Source: Loigolactobacillus coryniformis subsp. coryniformis KCTC 3167 = DSM 20001 (GTDB taxonomy: Bacteria > Bacillota > Bacilli > Lactobacillales > Lactobacillaceae). From it: a DNA stretch of 64,000 nt. The stretch covers positions 1,426,001-1,490,000 of the forward strand of contig NZ_CP017713.1 in NCBI RefSeq assembly GCF_002706425.1, given 5' to 3'. The translations under genes were made by a program, and so were the position numbers. The stretch's first letter is position 1; each line of letters opens with the position of its first letter. This document shows, piece after piece, positions 44,123 through 52,426 of this stretch. The notes under the pieces were generated by a model. That model was not told where the DNA came from. It did not search any database and saw only the letters and a program-made list of their open reading frames with translations.

Positions 44123-45040
44123 ATGCTATTAATTGGTTCTCACGTTGCCATGCGGGGTAAAGAAATGTTTTTAGGTTCAGCTAAAGAAGCGGCTAGTTAT
44201 CACGCCACTACTTTTAGCATTTATACTGGAGCACCGCAAAATACGCGACGCAAACCGATCGCGGAGTTGAATATTCCAGCTGGTCAAGCATATATGCAGC
44301 AACATGAACTGCAAAGTGTTGTGATCCATGCGCCTTACATTATTAATCTAGCTAATACGATCAAGCTTGATCATTTTGATTTTGCGGTAAAATTTTTGCA
44401 GGTCGAAGTGCAACGAGCTGAAGCCTTAGGGGCTAAACAGATCGTTTTGCATCCAGGTGCGCACGTTGGGGCGGGAGCTGCGGCTGGCATTGCGAATATT
44501 GTTAAGGGTCTGAATGAAGTTCTACAGCCACAACAAACGGTTCAGATTGCCCTAGAGACTATGGCCGGTAAAGGAACGGAAGTTGGTCGTAGCTTTGCTG
44601 AACTAGCTGAGATCATTGCGGGTGTGCATTTAAATGATAAATTAAGTGTTTGCTTTGATACTTGTCATACCAACGATGCTGGCTATAACGTTAAGGAAGA
44701 TCTTTCCGGTGTGCTGACTGAATTTGATCAAATTATTGGTTTAGAACGGCTACAGGTCGTGCATTTAAATGATTCAAAAAATCCCCAAGGCAGTCATAAG
44801 GACCGGCACCAAAATCTTGGTTTGGGAACGATAGGCTTTGCAGCATTAAATGAAATGGCCCATCTCCCTGAGTTAGCGAAAGTACCGAAGATCATGGAAA
44901 CACCGTGGGTCAAAACTGATACGGGAGAAAGCTTTGCGCCTTATGGTTATGAGATCGCCATGTTGACTGCGCAAAAAATGAATCCCACTTTGATGGCGGA
45001 TATTGTGGCACAACAACCATTCAGTCAGAACGTTGGATAA
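44123..45040 (+). CDS. nfo: Deoxyribonuclease IV (endonuclease IV, Nfo)
   Basis: Zinc-dependent AP endonuclease of base excision repair. The 305-residue TIM-barrel protein has [74 protein letters not shown] and [22 protein letters not shown], so all metal-ligand motifs are present. The ATG follows AAAAGGAAGG. It is longer than the usual 280-300 by a short C-terminal tail. Confidence 0.97.
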   Translation: MLLIGSHVAMRGKEMFLGSAKEAASYHATTFSIYTGAPQNTRRKPIAELNIPAGQAYMQQHELQSVVIHAPYIINLANTIKLDHFDFAVKFLQVEVQRAEALGAKQIVLHPGAHVGAGAAAGIANIVKGLNEVLQPQQTVQIALETMAGKGTEVGRSFAELAEIIAGVHLNDKLSVCFDTCHTNDAGYNVKEDLSGVLTEFDQIIGLERLQVVHLNDSKNPQGSHKDRHQNLGLGTIGFAALNEMAHLPELAKVPKIMETPWVKTDTGESFAPYGYEIAMLTAQKMNPTLMADIVAQQPFSQNVG

Positions 45041-45043
45041 AAT

Positions 45044-45078
45044 AAAAAAGCTTGCGAGATTAAATCGCAAGCTTTTTG
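45044..45078. terminator. Bidirectional terminator between nfo and the DUF299 gene
   Basis: AAAAAGCTTGCGA and TCGCAAGCTTTTT flank the loop GATTAAA. Confidence 0.92.
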
Positions 45079-45079
45079 C

Positions 45080-45913
45080 TTACTCATCTTTATTACCGTA
45101 GTGATCTAATCCCATATGTTCTAGGATCAAGGTCGCCGTTTCTTCGATCGAACGATGAGCTGTATTGATCACGTAGCAGCCAATTTTATCATAAAGTTGC
45201 CGCGCAAAATCTAATTCAGCGGTGATCTGATTCATGTCAGAATAAGCCGTATCAGGATTTAAGCCGTAAGCAATCATGCGCTCACGACGGAAATTATTGA
45301 GTACGGCAACATCGGTGGTGAGACCAATAATTTTTTTCGGATCGACTTGCCAGATTTGTTCCGGAATATGAGCAGAAGGAACTAATGGTAAGTTGGCAAC
45401 TTTAAGGTTGCGGTTAGCCAGAAAAAGCGAGAGCGGGGTTTTGGATGTCCGGGAGACACCAAGCAATACAATATCCGCTTCTAAAAAGCCTTTGGGATCT
45501 TTACCATCATCGTACATTACAGCAAATTCCATGGCCGAGATGCGATCAAAGTAACGGTCATTGAGGCGATGGATCGCACCTGCTTCGCCGCGTGGGGTTT
45601 CGCCAGAAAGTTGACTAATTTTTTGCATGATGGGACTCAGTAGATCATAGCAAGTTAAATTCTGCGCTGCCGCAAATTGATTGACTCGTTTGGACAGATC
45701 ACCGGTGACCAATGTTTGAATGATGATTGGCCGCTCAGTTTCCGCTTGCTTGAGGACGCTATCAAGACGGCTGTCTGAGTTGGTAAAGGGAAAACGATAG
45801 TAGATCGGATCAACTTTTGTAAATTGTGCTAAAGCGGCACGAACCATGTTTAAGGCCGTTTCACCAACAGAATCAGAGATAATAAAAAATTTAATTTCGG
45901 TTTTACTTGGCAT
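45080..45913 (-). CDS. PPDK/PEP-synthase regulatory protein (DUF299, bifunctional kinase-pyrophosphorylase)
   Basis: A 277-residue protein that in characterised relatives phosphorylates and dephosphorylates a threonine of pyruvate phosphate dikinase or PEP synthetase. It starts IKFFIISDSVGETALNMVRAAL and has the P-loop DIVLLGVSRTSKTPLSLFLAN and the late IGCYVINTAHRSIEETATLIL. The ATG follows a GAGCCTTCCTCTC region with AAGGAG. No dikinase gene is in the window, but PEP carboxykinase is. The real target here is unknown. Confidence 0.9.
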   Translation of the reverse strand: MPSKTEIKFFIISDSVGETALNMVRAALAQFTKVDPIYYRFPFTNSDSRLDSVLKQAETERPIIIQTLVTGDLSKRVNQFAAAQNLTCYDLLSPIMQKISQLSGETPRGEAGAIHRLNDRYFDRISAMEFAVMYDDGKDPKGFLEADIVLLGVSRTSKTPLSLFLANRNLKVANLPLVPSAHIPEQIWQVDPKKIIGLTTDVAVLNNFRRERMIAYGLNPDTAYSDMNQITAELDFARQLYDKIGCYVINTAHRSIEETATLILEHMGLDHYGNKDE

Positions 45914-46073
45914 GAGAGGAAGGCTCCTTTATCTGAAATAGTTAGAGTGGTCGCGGAAGCAAGCGCGCGAAACTCACGTTTTTGTAATTGTTTTCATGAT
46001 AGCATAAAATGTGGATCGAGTTGTAGTAAATTAAAAAACCAGCAAATATTATCGTTTGCAAGCCGCTTTCTTA

Positions 46074-46102
46074 TTGACGGGGCAGCAACCGTTGGTTATA
46101 AT
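46074..46102 (+). promoter_or_regulatory. Strong sigma-A promoter of rpsU
   Basis: TTGACG (46074-46079) and TATAAT (46097-46102) are separated by exactly 17 bp, the best promoter match in the window. Confidence 0.88.
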
Positions 46103-46178
46103 AAAAAACGAATCGAATTTTATGAGAGCAATCTTGCAAAACGGTTCCATTTTTGAGCTCGGAGGGAGGGATATCATA

Positions 46179-46355
46179 ATGGCAAAGACAGTCGTTCGTA
46201 AAAACGAATCTCTTGATGATGCTCTTCGGCGCTTCAGACGCACTGTGTCCAGAAATGGTACATTGCAAGAATACCGTAAACGTGAATTCTACGAAAAGCC
46301 AAGTGTTAAACGTAAATTAAAATCAGAAGCAGCAAGAAAACGCAAGAAGTTCTAG
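46179..46355 (+). CDS. rpsU: 30S ribosomal protein S21
   Basis: Small basic ribosomal protein of 58 residues ([19 protein letters not shown], ending EAARKRKKF), which binds the 30S platform. The ATG follows GGAGGGAGGG. It starts the conserved cluster rpsU-yqeY-phoH-ybeY-dgkA-era and lies 29 bases before yqeY. Confidence 0.98.
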   Translation: MAKTVVRKNESLDDALRRFRRTVSRNGTLQEYRKREFYEKPSVKRKLKSEAARKRKKF

Positions 46356-46384
46356 TTTACTTGCCTACTAAGGGATGAGTATCC

Positions 46385-46831
46385 ATGAGTCTGATCGATA
46401 CGTTAAATGCTGACTTAAAGACCGCAATGAAAGCACGCGACAAAGCAACTTTAGCTGTTGTGCGGATGTTGAAGGCCGCCGTTACGAATGAACAAATCAA
46501 GCTTGGTCATGAATTAAATGAGCAAGAAGGGCTAGCGGTACTTGCCACTGAACTGAAGCAACGCAAAGAGTCACTGGATGAATTTCAAAAGGCAGGGCGT
46601 GACGATCTCGTTACACCTTTGCAAGGTGAAATTAAGATAGTGGAACATTATTTGCCGCAACAGCTGACCGAAGCGGAAGTTAGTGACTTAGTCACAACAA
46701 CCGTCGCGAAGCTTAATGCAACGTCGACGAAAGATTTTGGTAAAGTGATGCAAACGTTGATGCCCCAAGTTAAGGGCAGAGCGGATGGCGCTTTAGTTAA
46801 TCGATTAGTTAAATCAGCGTTAACCAAATAG
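46385..46831 (+). CDS. yqeY: GatB/YqeY domain-containing protein
   Basis: A 148-residue helical protein with homology to the tail domain of GatB, the amidotransferase subunit that contacts tRNA. It starts SLIDTLNADLKTAMKARDKATLAVVRMLKAA and has FGKVMQTLMPQVKGRADGALVNRLVK, the family end. The exact role is not established. It is co-transcribed with rpsU and followed by a terminator. Confidence 0.94.
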   Translation: MSLIDTLNADLKTAMKARDKATLAVVRMLKAAVTNEQIKLGHELNEQEGLAVLATELKQRKESLDEFQKAGRDDLVTPLQGEIKIVEHYLPQQLTEAEVSDLVTTTVAKLNATSTKDFGKVMQTLMPQVKGRADGALVNRLVKSALTK

Positions 46832-46837
46832 TCAGCA

Positions 46838-46870
46838 AAAATAGTCGAGCGAAAGTTCGGCTATTTTTTT
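46838..46870 (+). terminator. Terminator after yqeY
   Basis: AAATAGTCGAGC pairs with GTTCGGCTATTT around GAAA, with G-U pairs, and is followed by T residues. Confidence 0.85.
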
Positions 46871-46981
46871 GGCTTAAAATACTGGCAGATGCTTTTTTGG
46901 TGCGGTTGTGCTATCATTTTTAATGATAATTACGTTAATGATTTTAAGAAAATAAGCAATGACTATAAATTTGATTAAGCG
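46871..46981. other. Intergenic segment between the yqeY terminator and the phoH leader repeats
   Basis: AT-rich bases without a gene. TTGTGC (46907-46912) and TAATGATAAT downstream could supply a promoter for phoH, but the spacing is not ideal. The leader repeats begin at 46982. Confidence 0.35.
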
Positions 46982-47275
46982 CCATGTTGCTTGCGGTACG
47001 GTTTTTGCCACAAGAATGGCTATCGACCGTAACATCAGAAATTTTTGATACAAAAATTAACCACTATTGTGGAGTAGAACCATGTTTCTTGCGGTATGAT
47101 CTTTGCCACAAGAATGGCTATCGACCGTAACATCAGAAATTTTTGATACAAAAATTAACCACTATTGTGGAGTAGAACCATGTTTCTTGCGGTATGATCT
47201 TTGCCACAAGAATGGCTATCGACCGTAACATCAGAAATTTTTGATACAAAAATTAACCACTATTGTGGAGTAGAA
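46982..47275 (+). repeat. Three tandem 98-bp leader repeat units before phoH
   Basis: Units at 46982-47079, 47080-47177 and 47178-47275 are nearly identical. Each starts CCATGTT(T/G)CTTGCGGTA and ends TATTGTGGAGTAGAA. Each can fold a first hairpin (TTCTTGCGG with CCACAAGAA, one mismatch) and a second (AATTTTTG with CAAAAATT, e.g. 47236-47243 and 47247-47254). The last unit runs straight into the phoH Shine-Dalgarno GGAG. The same family precedes dtd, hisS and era. Confidence 0.92.
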
Positions 47276-47286
47276 GGAGTACGCTT

Positions 47287-48255
47287 TTGGCAGAAGAACA
47301 AGTCGTTAAAGTATTTCGTGTCAGTAGTCCAGAACAAGCTGTGAGCTTGATGGGCACGCAAGATAAAAACCTGAGTTTGTTAGAAGATGGCTTGAAAGTC
47401 ACCTTAAATGCGTTTGGTAATGAAATCAAAATTACTGGGTCTAGTGAAGCGGCTAGTCAGGCTTATGCAGTTTTGACTAATTTGCTCCATTTGCTAGGTC
47501 AAGGGATCGCCATCGGTAGTGAAGATGTTGTGAGTGCGATTAAAATGGCCACCCGAGGTACTTTAGACTATTTTCAGGATCTTTATGCCACTGAATTGAT
47601 CAAAGATCGACGTGGCAAGCCGGTTCGGGTCAAAAACTTTGGTCAGCGTCAATACGTTCAGGCTGTCCAGCACAATGATGTGACCTTTGGTATTGGTCCG
47701 GCTGGTACTGGGAAAACTTATTTAGCAGTGGTCATGGCGGTTGCAGCGTTAAAAAGTGGTTCCGTGGAGAAAATCATTTTAACGCGACCTGCAGTGGAGG
47801 CTGGTGAAAGTCTTGGCTTTTTGCCAGGTGATCTAAAGGAAAAGGTTGACCCTTATTTGCGGCCAATCTATGATGCCTTGTACGATATTCTCGGTGCAGA
47901 GCATACCACGCGATTGATGGATCGAGGCGTGATTGAAATCGCACCACTGGCTTATATGCGTGGACGGACCTTAGATAATGCTTTTGTTATTTTGGATGAA
48001 GCGCAGAACACCACGCCAGCACAGATGAAAATGTTTTTGACGCGGCTGGGCTTTGGGTCCAAAATGATCGTCAATGGGGATGCGACGCAGATCGATTTGC
48101 CGCGCAATGCCAACAGCGGTCTGGTTCAGGCTCAACGCATCTTGCAAGATATTGCACATATTAGTTTTGTTAGCTTTAGTGCCGCTGATGTGGTTCGGCA
48201 CCCAGTTGTAGCTAGCATTATTGCAGCTTATGATGAACAAAGTCGCCAAGCATAA
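47287..48255 (+). CDS. phoH: PhoH family ATPase
   Basis: Predicted RNA-associated P-loop ATPase, 322 residues. An N-terminal KH-like region is followed by the Walker A loop FGIGPAGTGKTYLAVVMAV and Walker B NAFVILDEAQNTTPAQMKMFLTRLG. The start is TTG, seven bases after AAGGAG at the end of the repeat array. It is usually linked to ybeY and era in ribosome maturation clusters, as here; ybeY starts 27 bases downstream. Confidence 0.95.
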   Translation: MAEEQVVKVFRVSSPEQAVSLMGTQDKNLSLLEDGLKVTLNAFGNEIKITGSSEAASQAYAVLTNLLHLLGQGIAIGSEDVVSAIKMATRGTLDYFQDLYATELIKDRRGKPVRVKNFGQRQYVQAVQHNDVTFGIGPAGTGKTYLAVVMAVAALKSGSVEKIILTRPAVEAGESLGFLPGDLKEKVDPYLRPIYDALYDILGAEHTTRLMDRGVIEIAPLAYMRGRTLDNAFVILDEAQNTTPAQMKMFLTRLGFGSKMIVNGDATQIDLPRNANSGLVQAQRILQDIAHISFVSFSAADVVRHPVVASIIAAYDEQSRQA

Positions 48256-48282
48256 TATTATTTTTGAAGGGTAGGAAGTTGT

Positions 48283-48759
48283 GTGGATTTAGAAATATTT
48301 GACCATACGGAAGCAGCATCACCAGAACATCTAAAATTAATTCAGGATGTTTTAGAATTTGCTGGTAACTACATGAAGTTGCCAGAAGATACAGAAATGT
48401 CAGTTACTTTAATGCATAATGATGAAATTCACCAAATCAATAAGGAGTACCGTAATACTGATCGGGCAACTGACGTGATCAGTTTTGCAATCGAAGAAGA
48501 TCCTGACGATCAAGATGTGATCATTTTGCCGGATAATGTTCATGTACCACGGAATATCGGTGATTTAATGGTTTCGGTGGATAAAGCCCAAGAACAAGCT
48601 GATGATTATGGTCATTCTTTTGAACGTGAATTAGGCTTTTTAGTGGTCCACGGTTTCTTACATTTAAACGGTTATGACCATATGCGCTCACCAGAAGATG
48701 AGAAAATAATGTTTAGTCTACAACGGGAAATCTTGGATGCTTATGGGCTTAAAAGATAA
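48283..48759 (+). CDS. ybeY: Endoribonuclease YbeY
   Basis: Zinc-dependent RNase involved in 16S rRNA 3' maturation and ribosome quality control. The 158-residue protein has the metal site HGFLHLNGYDHMRSPEDE (HxxxHxxGxDH). The central RNTDRATDVISFAIEEDP and the NIGDLMVSVDKAQEQA segment are family marks. The start is GTG. Its end overlaps dgkA. Confidence 0.97.
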   Translation: MDLEIFDHTEAASPEHLKLIQDVLEFAGNYMKLPEDTEMSVTLMHNDEIHQINKEYRNTDRATDVISFAIEEDPDDQDVIILPDNVHVPRNIGDLMVSVDKAQEQADDYGHSFERELGFLVVHGFLHLNGYDHMRSPEDEKIMFSLQREILDAYGLKR

Positions 48760-49132
48760 ACAGACGACGAAAAACCATAATTTAGGCCAAAGTATGCGCC
48801 ATGCATTTGCTGGCTTGATTGCGGTCGCTCATTTGGAACGTAACATGCGATGGCATTTGTTAGCTAGTATCTTGGTACTAGTTGGTGGTTGGTGGCTACA
48901 GGTTGATCGCAGTGAATGGTTGTGGTTGATTTTAGCAATTTTTCTAGTGATCCAAAGTGAGCTGGCCAATACAGTAGTGGAGAATGTGGTTGATCTGTTA
49001 ACGGATCAACACTATGCATTGGCAGCTAAGTATGCAAAAGATATGGCTGCTGCTGCGGTTTTGGTTGCCGCCATTTTTGCGATCGTTGTTGGTCTAATTA
49101 TCTTTTTACCTAAATTATTATGGCTAATTTAA
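48737..49132 (+). CDS. dgkA: Diacylglycerol/undecaprenol kinase family protein
   Basis: Membrane kinase, in Gram-positives mainly for undecaprenol, recycling the cell-wall lipid carrier. The 131-residue product has SMRHAFAGLIAVAHLERNMRWHLL, the signature QSELANTVVENVVDLLTDQHYALAAKYAKDMAAAAVL, and three hydrophobic segments. Two ATGs (48737, 48743) are possible starts. It overlaps the end of ybeY by about 20 bases. Confidence 0.94.
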   Translation: MLMGLKDKQTTKNHNLGQSMRHAFAGLIAVAHLERNMRWHLLASILVLVGGWWLQVDRSEWLWLILAIFLVIQSELANTVVENVVDLLTDQHYALAAKYAKDMAAAAVLVAAIFAIVVGLIIFLPKLLWLI

Positions 49133-49156
49133 TTATGAGTTAGTACAACAGGTTTG

Positions 49157-49446
49157 GGACACAGTACCACGAACATCAGGAATTTATTAGTGTTTTTTGC
49201 TAATAAATTGACCTTAATTGTGAGATAGAGCCATGTTTCTTGCGGTACGATTTTTGCCACAAGAATGGACATCGCCACGAACATCAGGAATTTATTAGTG
49301 TTTTTTGCTAATAAATTAACCTTAATTGTGAGATAGAGCCATGCTTCTTGCGGTACGATTTTTGCCACAAGAATGGACATCGCCACGAACATCAGGAATT
49401 TATTAGTGTTTTTTGCTAATAAATTAACCTTAATTGTGAGATAGAG
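49157..49446 (+). repeat. Leader repeat array before era (2.7 copies, 108-bp period)
   Basis: A partial unit (49157-49230) is followed by full units at 49231-49338 and 49339-49446, which are almost identical. Each full unit starts CCATG(T/C)TTCTTGCGGTACGA and ends TTGTGAGATAGAG. The second hairpin is AATTTATTAG with CTAATAAATT (49397-49406 and 49416-49425), ten perfect pairs. Its sequence differs from the corresponding stems before phoH and hisS. The last unit merges with the era Shine-Dalgarno. No other feature was seen between dgkA and era. Confidence 0.92.
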
Positions 49447-49458
49447 GAGTATTAAAAT

Positions 49459-50364
49459 ATGAGTGAAACAGCATTTCATTCCGGTTTTGTCGCCATTGTT
49501 GGTCGGCCAAACGTTGGAAAGTCGACATTCTTGAATCGAGTTGTCGGCCAAAAAGTTGCTATTATGTCGAATAAGGCGCAGACAACACGAAACAAGATTC
49601 AAGGTATTTATACCACTGAGCATAGCCAGATTGTATTTATTGATACACCGGGTATTCATAAGCCACAAAATAAACTAGATGAGTTCATGATGAACTCAGC
49701 AACTTCGGCGTTAAATGAAGTCGATGCAGTTTTATTTATGGTCAGTGCTAAAGATCGCATGGGCGCCGGCGATACCTTTATTATTGATCAATTAAAAAAA
49801 GTGAAGCAGCCGGTTTATTTGATCGTTAATAAAATTGATACAGTTCACCCCAATGATCTAGCACCATTCGTTGAACAGTACCAAGCTGAATTGGACTTTG
49901 CCCAAGTTTTCCCTATCTCAGCCTTGCAGGGTAACAATGTTGATGAATTGCTGGCGACATTGAATCAGAATTTACCGGAAGGTCCGCAATATTATCCGGA
50001 CGATCAAATCACTGATCATCCGGAGTACTTTGTGGTTTCTGAATTGATCCGCGAAAAGATCTTGGAGCTAACACGTGATGAAGTGCCTCATTCGGTTGCG
50101 GTTAATGTCGAACGGATGCGGCGTAATGATCAAGATAAACTTAAGATCGAAGCAACGATCATTGTCGAACGTGATGGTCAGAAGGGCATTATCATCGGTA
50201 AAGGTGGTAAAATGCTCAAAGAGATCGGTACTCGGGCACGACGTGACATTGAGCACTTGTTAGGTGACAAAGTTTACTTGCAGTTATGGGTTAAAATTGA
50301 CAAGAACTGGCGTGACAATCAGCGCTATCTAAATGAATTAGGTTATCAGAAGAAAAACTATTAG
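49459..50364 (+). CDS. era: GTPase Era
   Basis: Essential GTPase that checks the 3' end of 16S rRNA during 30S assembly. The 301-residue protein has G1 [18 protein letters not shown]3 [10 protein letters not shown]4 VNKIDTV and SAL. The C-terminal KH domain reads [33 protein letters not shown]. The ATG follows GAGGAGT at the end of the repeat array. recO follows. Confidence 0.98.
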   Translation: MSETAFHSGFVAIVGRPNVGKSTFLNRVVGQKVAIMSNKAQTTRNKIQGIYTTEHSQIVFIDTPGIHKPQNKLDEFMMNSATSALNEVDAVLFMVSAKDRMGAGDTFIIDQLKKVKQPVYLIVNKIDTVHPNDLAPFVEQYQAELDFAQVFPISALQGNNVDELLATLNQNLPEGPQYYPDDQITDHPEYFVVSELIREKILELTRDEVPHSVAVNVERMRRNDQDKLKIEATIIVERDGQKGIIIGKGGKMLKEIGTRARRDIEHLLGDKVYLQLWVKIDKNWRDNQRYLNELGYQKKNY

Positions 50365-50437
50365 ATAGGTTATCTTGAGCGCAATCGTCAGCTGGTATTG
50401 CGGTTAACGCTATCGGAATTAGTCATAGGAGGTTGCG

Positions 50438-51211
50438 GTGGCACAACGAGAAATTACTGACTTTAATGGCATCGTGATGTTACGTAAAGATTATCGCGAA
50501 CGCGACATGTTGGTTAAGATTTTAACTGATCGGTTTGGCAAGAAAATGTTCTTTATTCGTGGTGCACGCAAAAAGGGGTTTCGCTTGGCAGCGGCAATTT
50601 TACCGTTTACTCACGGGACTTTTGTGGGTAATATTCGTGACGAAGGGCTGTCGTTTATTAATACAGCTAAGGAATACCGCCAGTGGCAAACCATCAGTCA
50701 AGATATCACTTTGAATGCCTACGCAACTTATATTTTAAGCTTGGTGGATGCGGCATTTCCGGATGGTCAGCCGTTGGAACGGTGGTATGAACAAACTGAC
50801 TTGGCACTACGTTATATTGACGATGGTTTCGATCCACAAATCATTACTAATATCATGGAAGTACAATTGCTACAGATTTTTGGGGTTGCTCCGCGGTTAG
50901 AAAGTTGCGTTGTTTGCCAACGGACGGACCTACCTCTGGACTATTCACAGAGTTATGGTGGCTTGTTGTGTCAGCAGCATTGGTCTTTAGATCCCTATCG
51001 CTTCCATGCTAGTGCCCGGGCGATCTACTTGTTACGGCTATTTTCAGTGATTGACTTGCGTAAACTAAATTCGATTACGGTCAAAGCTGCGACTAAGCAG
51101 GAATTACGGCGGATGCTAGATCGTATTTATCAAGATAGTGTTGGTCTGTCATTGAAGAGCAAACATTTTATTGATGAAATGGCAAAGTGGGACGATTTAC
51201 TAAAACCATGA
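50438..51211 (+). CDS. recO: DNA repair protein RecO
   Basis: Mediator that helps RecA load on SSB-covered DNA in the RecFOR pathway. The 257-residue protein has an N-terminal OB domain (DFNGIVMLRKDYRERDMLVKILTDRFGKKMFFIRGARKK) and a zinc-finger-like CVVCQRTDLPLDYSQSYGGLLCQQH. Only three of the four possible ligands are cysteine. The start is GTG with AGGAGG in front. It follows era by 73 bases, as in many firmicutes. Confidence 0.95.
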   Translation: MAQREITDFNGIVMLRKDYRERDMLVKILTDRFGKKMFFIRGARKKGFRLAAAILPFTHGTFVGNIRDEGLSFINTAKEYRQWQTISQDITLNAYATYILSLVDAAFPDGQPLERWYEQTDLALRYIDDGFDPQIITNIMEVQLLQIFGVAPRLESCVVCQRTDLPLDYSQSYGGLLCQQHWSLDPYRFHASARAIYLLRLFSVIDLRKLNSITVKAATKQELRRMLDRIYQDSVGLSLKSKHFIDEMAKWDDLLKP

Positions 51212-51227
51212 TTGACAACTTTTAGGA

Positions 51228-51452
51228 AAAGCCGTAGAATCTGTATCAGTGAATGAAGACGGAACGGTGTTAAGGAAGCCTCAAGCGAGCCTGTGGTAGT
51301 GGAAGACAGGTAGGTCATGACTTAGCGTGGCACTCTCGAGTTCGAATTGAAATATAATTAAGTGTTAACGGAGCGATCCGTTAGAACTAGGGTGGAACCG
51401 CGCAGCTGCGTCCCTATGTCGTGCTTTTTGGCGACATAGGGACTTTTTGCTG
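51228..51452 (+). promoter_or_regulatory. T-box riboswitch of glyQS
   Basis: The antiterminator motif AGGGTGGAACCGCG starts near 51389. The terminator GTCCCTATGTCG/CGACATAGGGAC with TTTTT spans 51410-51450. In stem I the specifier GGC lies in GCGTGGCACTC (Gly codon followed by A). The bulge base A would pair with U73 of tRNA-Gly. Uncharged tRNA-Gly should induce glyQS. This accounts for the 310-base gap after recO. Confidence 0.95.
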
Positions 51453-51521
51453 TCGTTCATTAAAGTCCGACTGTACTACTAGTGACAGTCACCAACATAA
51501 ATAAAAATTGGAGGATTTCTT

Positions 51522-52424
51522 ATGAATCAGAAGTTGAATATTCAAGATATGATTTTGACCTTGCAACGTTACTGGGGTAAACAAGGTTGTATGCTGATGG
51601 AAGCATACGATACAGAAAAAGGCGCCGGCACCATGAGTCCGTACACTTTCTTGCGGGCAATCGGTCCTGAACCATGGAATGCAGCCTACGTTGAACCTTC
51701 GCGGCGTCCAGCGGATGGTCGTTATGGTGAAAATCCTAACCGCTTGTACCAACATCATCAATTCCAGGTCGTGATGAAGCCATCACCTGCTAATATTCAG
51801 GAACTTTATTTAGGTAGTTTGCGTGAATTGGGTATCGAACCGCTAGAACACGATATTCGTTTTGTTGAAGATAATTGGGAAAACCCATCAATGGGCTGTG
51901 CCGGTGTTGGTTGGGAAGTTTGGCTTGACGGAATGGAAGTTACTCAATTCACTTATTTCCAAGTTGTTGGGGGCTTAAACGTTAAACCAGTCACTTCTGA
52001 AATTACTTACGGGATTGAACGCTTAGCGTCATACATCCAAGATGTCAACAATGTTTTTGACTTGGAATGGGGCGATGGCGTTAAATACGGTGAAATCTTT
52101 AAAGAACCAGAGTATGAGCATTCTAAATACTCTTTCGAAGAAAGTAATCAAGAAATGCTGTTACAGTTATTTGATATGTACGAAAAAGAAGCAAAGAAGC
52201 AGATCAAAAATGGTTTAGTTCATCCAGCTTATGACTACATTCTTAAATGCAGCCATACCTTTAATTTATTGGATGCACGTGGCGCTGTCAGTGTGACGGA
52301 ACGGGCTGGCTACTTAGCACGAATCCGGAATATGGCGCGTTCGGTTGCGCGTGCATTTGTTGCTGAGCGGGAGAAATTAGGCTTCCCATTGTTAAAAGAA
52401 GCAGCTAAAAAGGAGGAGGCATAA
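51522..52424 (+). CDS. glyQ: Glycine--tRNA ligase alpha subunit
   Basis: Catalytic subunit of the alpha2-beta2 bacterial-type glycyl-tRNA synthetase, 300 residues. It carries [60 protein letters not shown] and [18 protein letters not shown]. The ATG follows GGAGGATTT. glyS starts 2 bases after its stop. Confidence 0.98.
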   Translation: MNQKLNIQDMILTLQRYWGKQGCMLMEAYDTEKGAGTMSPYTFLRAIGPEPWNAAYVEPSRRPADGRYGENPNRLYQHHQFQVVMKPSPANIQELYLGSLRELGIEPLEHDIRFVEDNWENPSMGCAGVGWEVWLDGMEVTQFTYFQVVGGLNVKPVTSEITYGIERLASYIQDVNNVFDLEWGDGVKYGEIFKEPEYEHSKYSFEESNQEMLLQLFDMYEKEAKKQIKNGLVHPAYDYILKCSHTFNLLDARGAVSVTERAGYLARIRNMARSVARAFVAEREKLGFPLLKEAAKKEEA

Positions 52425-52426
52425 TT

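Noticed and set aside
46982-49446. Tandem repeats considered as a CRISPR array
   Set aside because: Units are 98-108 bp and abut directly, with no variable spacers, and no cas genes are near.
49129-49668. A 179-codon minus-strand frame with an internally repeated protein
   Set aside because: It runs through the leader repeats and into era on the wrong strand. The peptide repetition only mirrors the DNA repeat, and it has no ribosome site.
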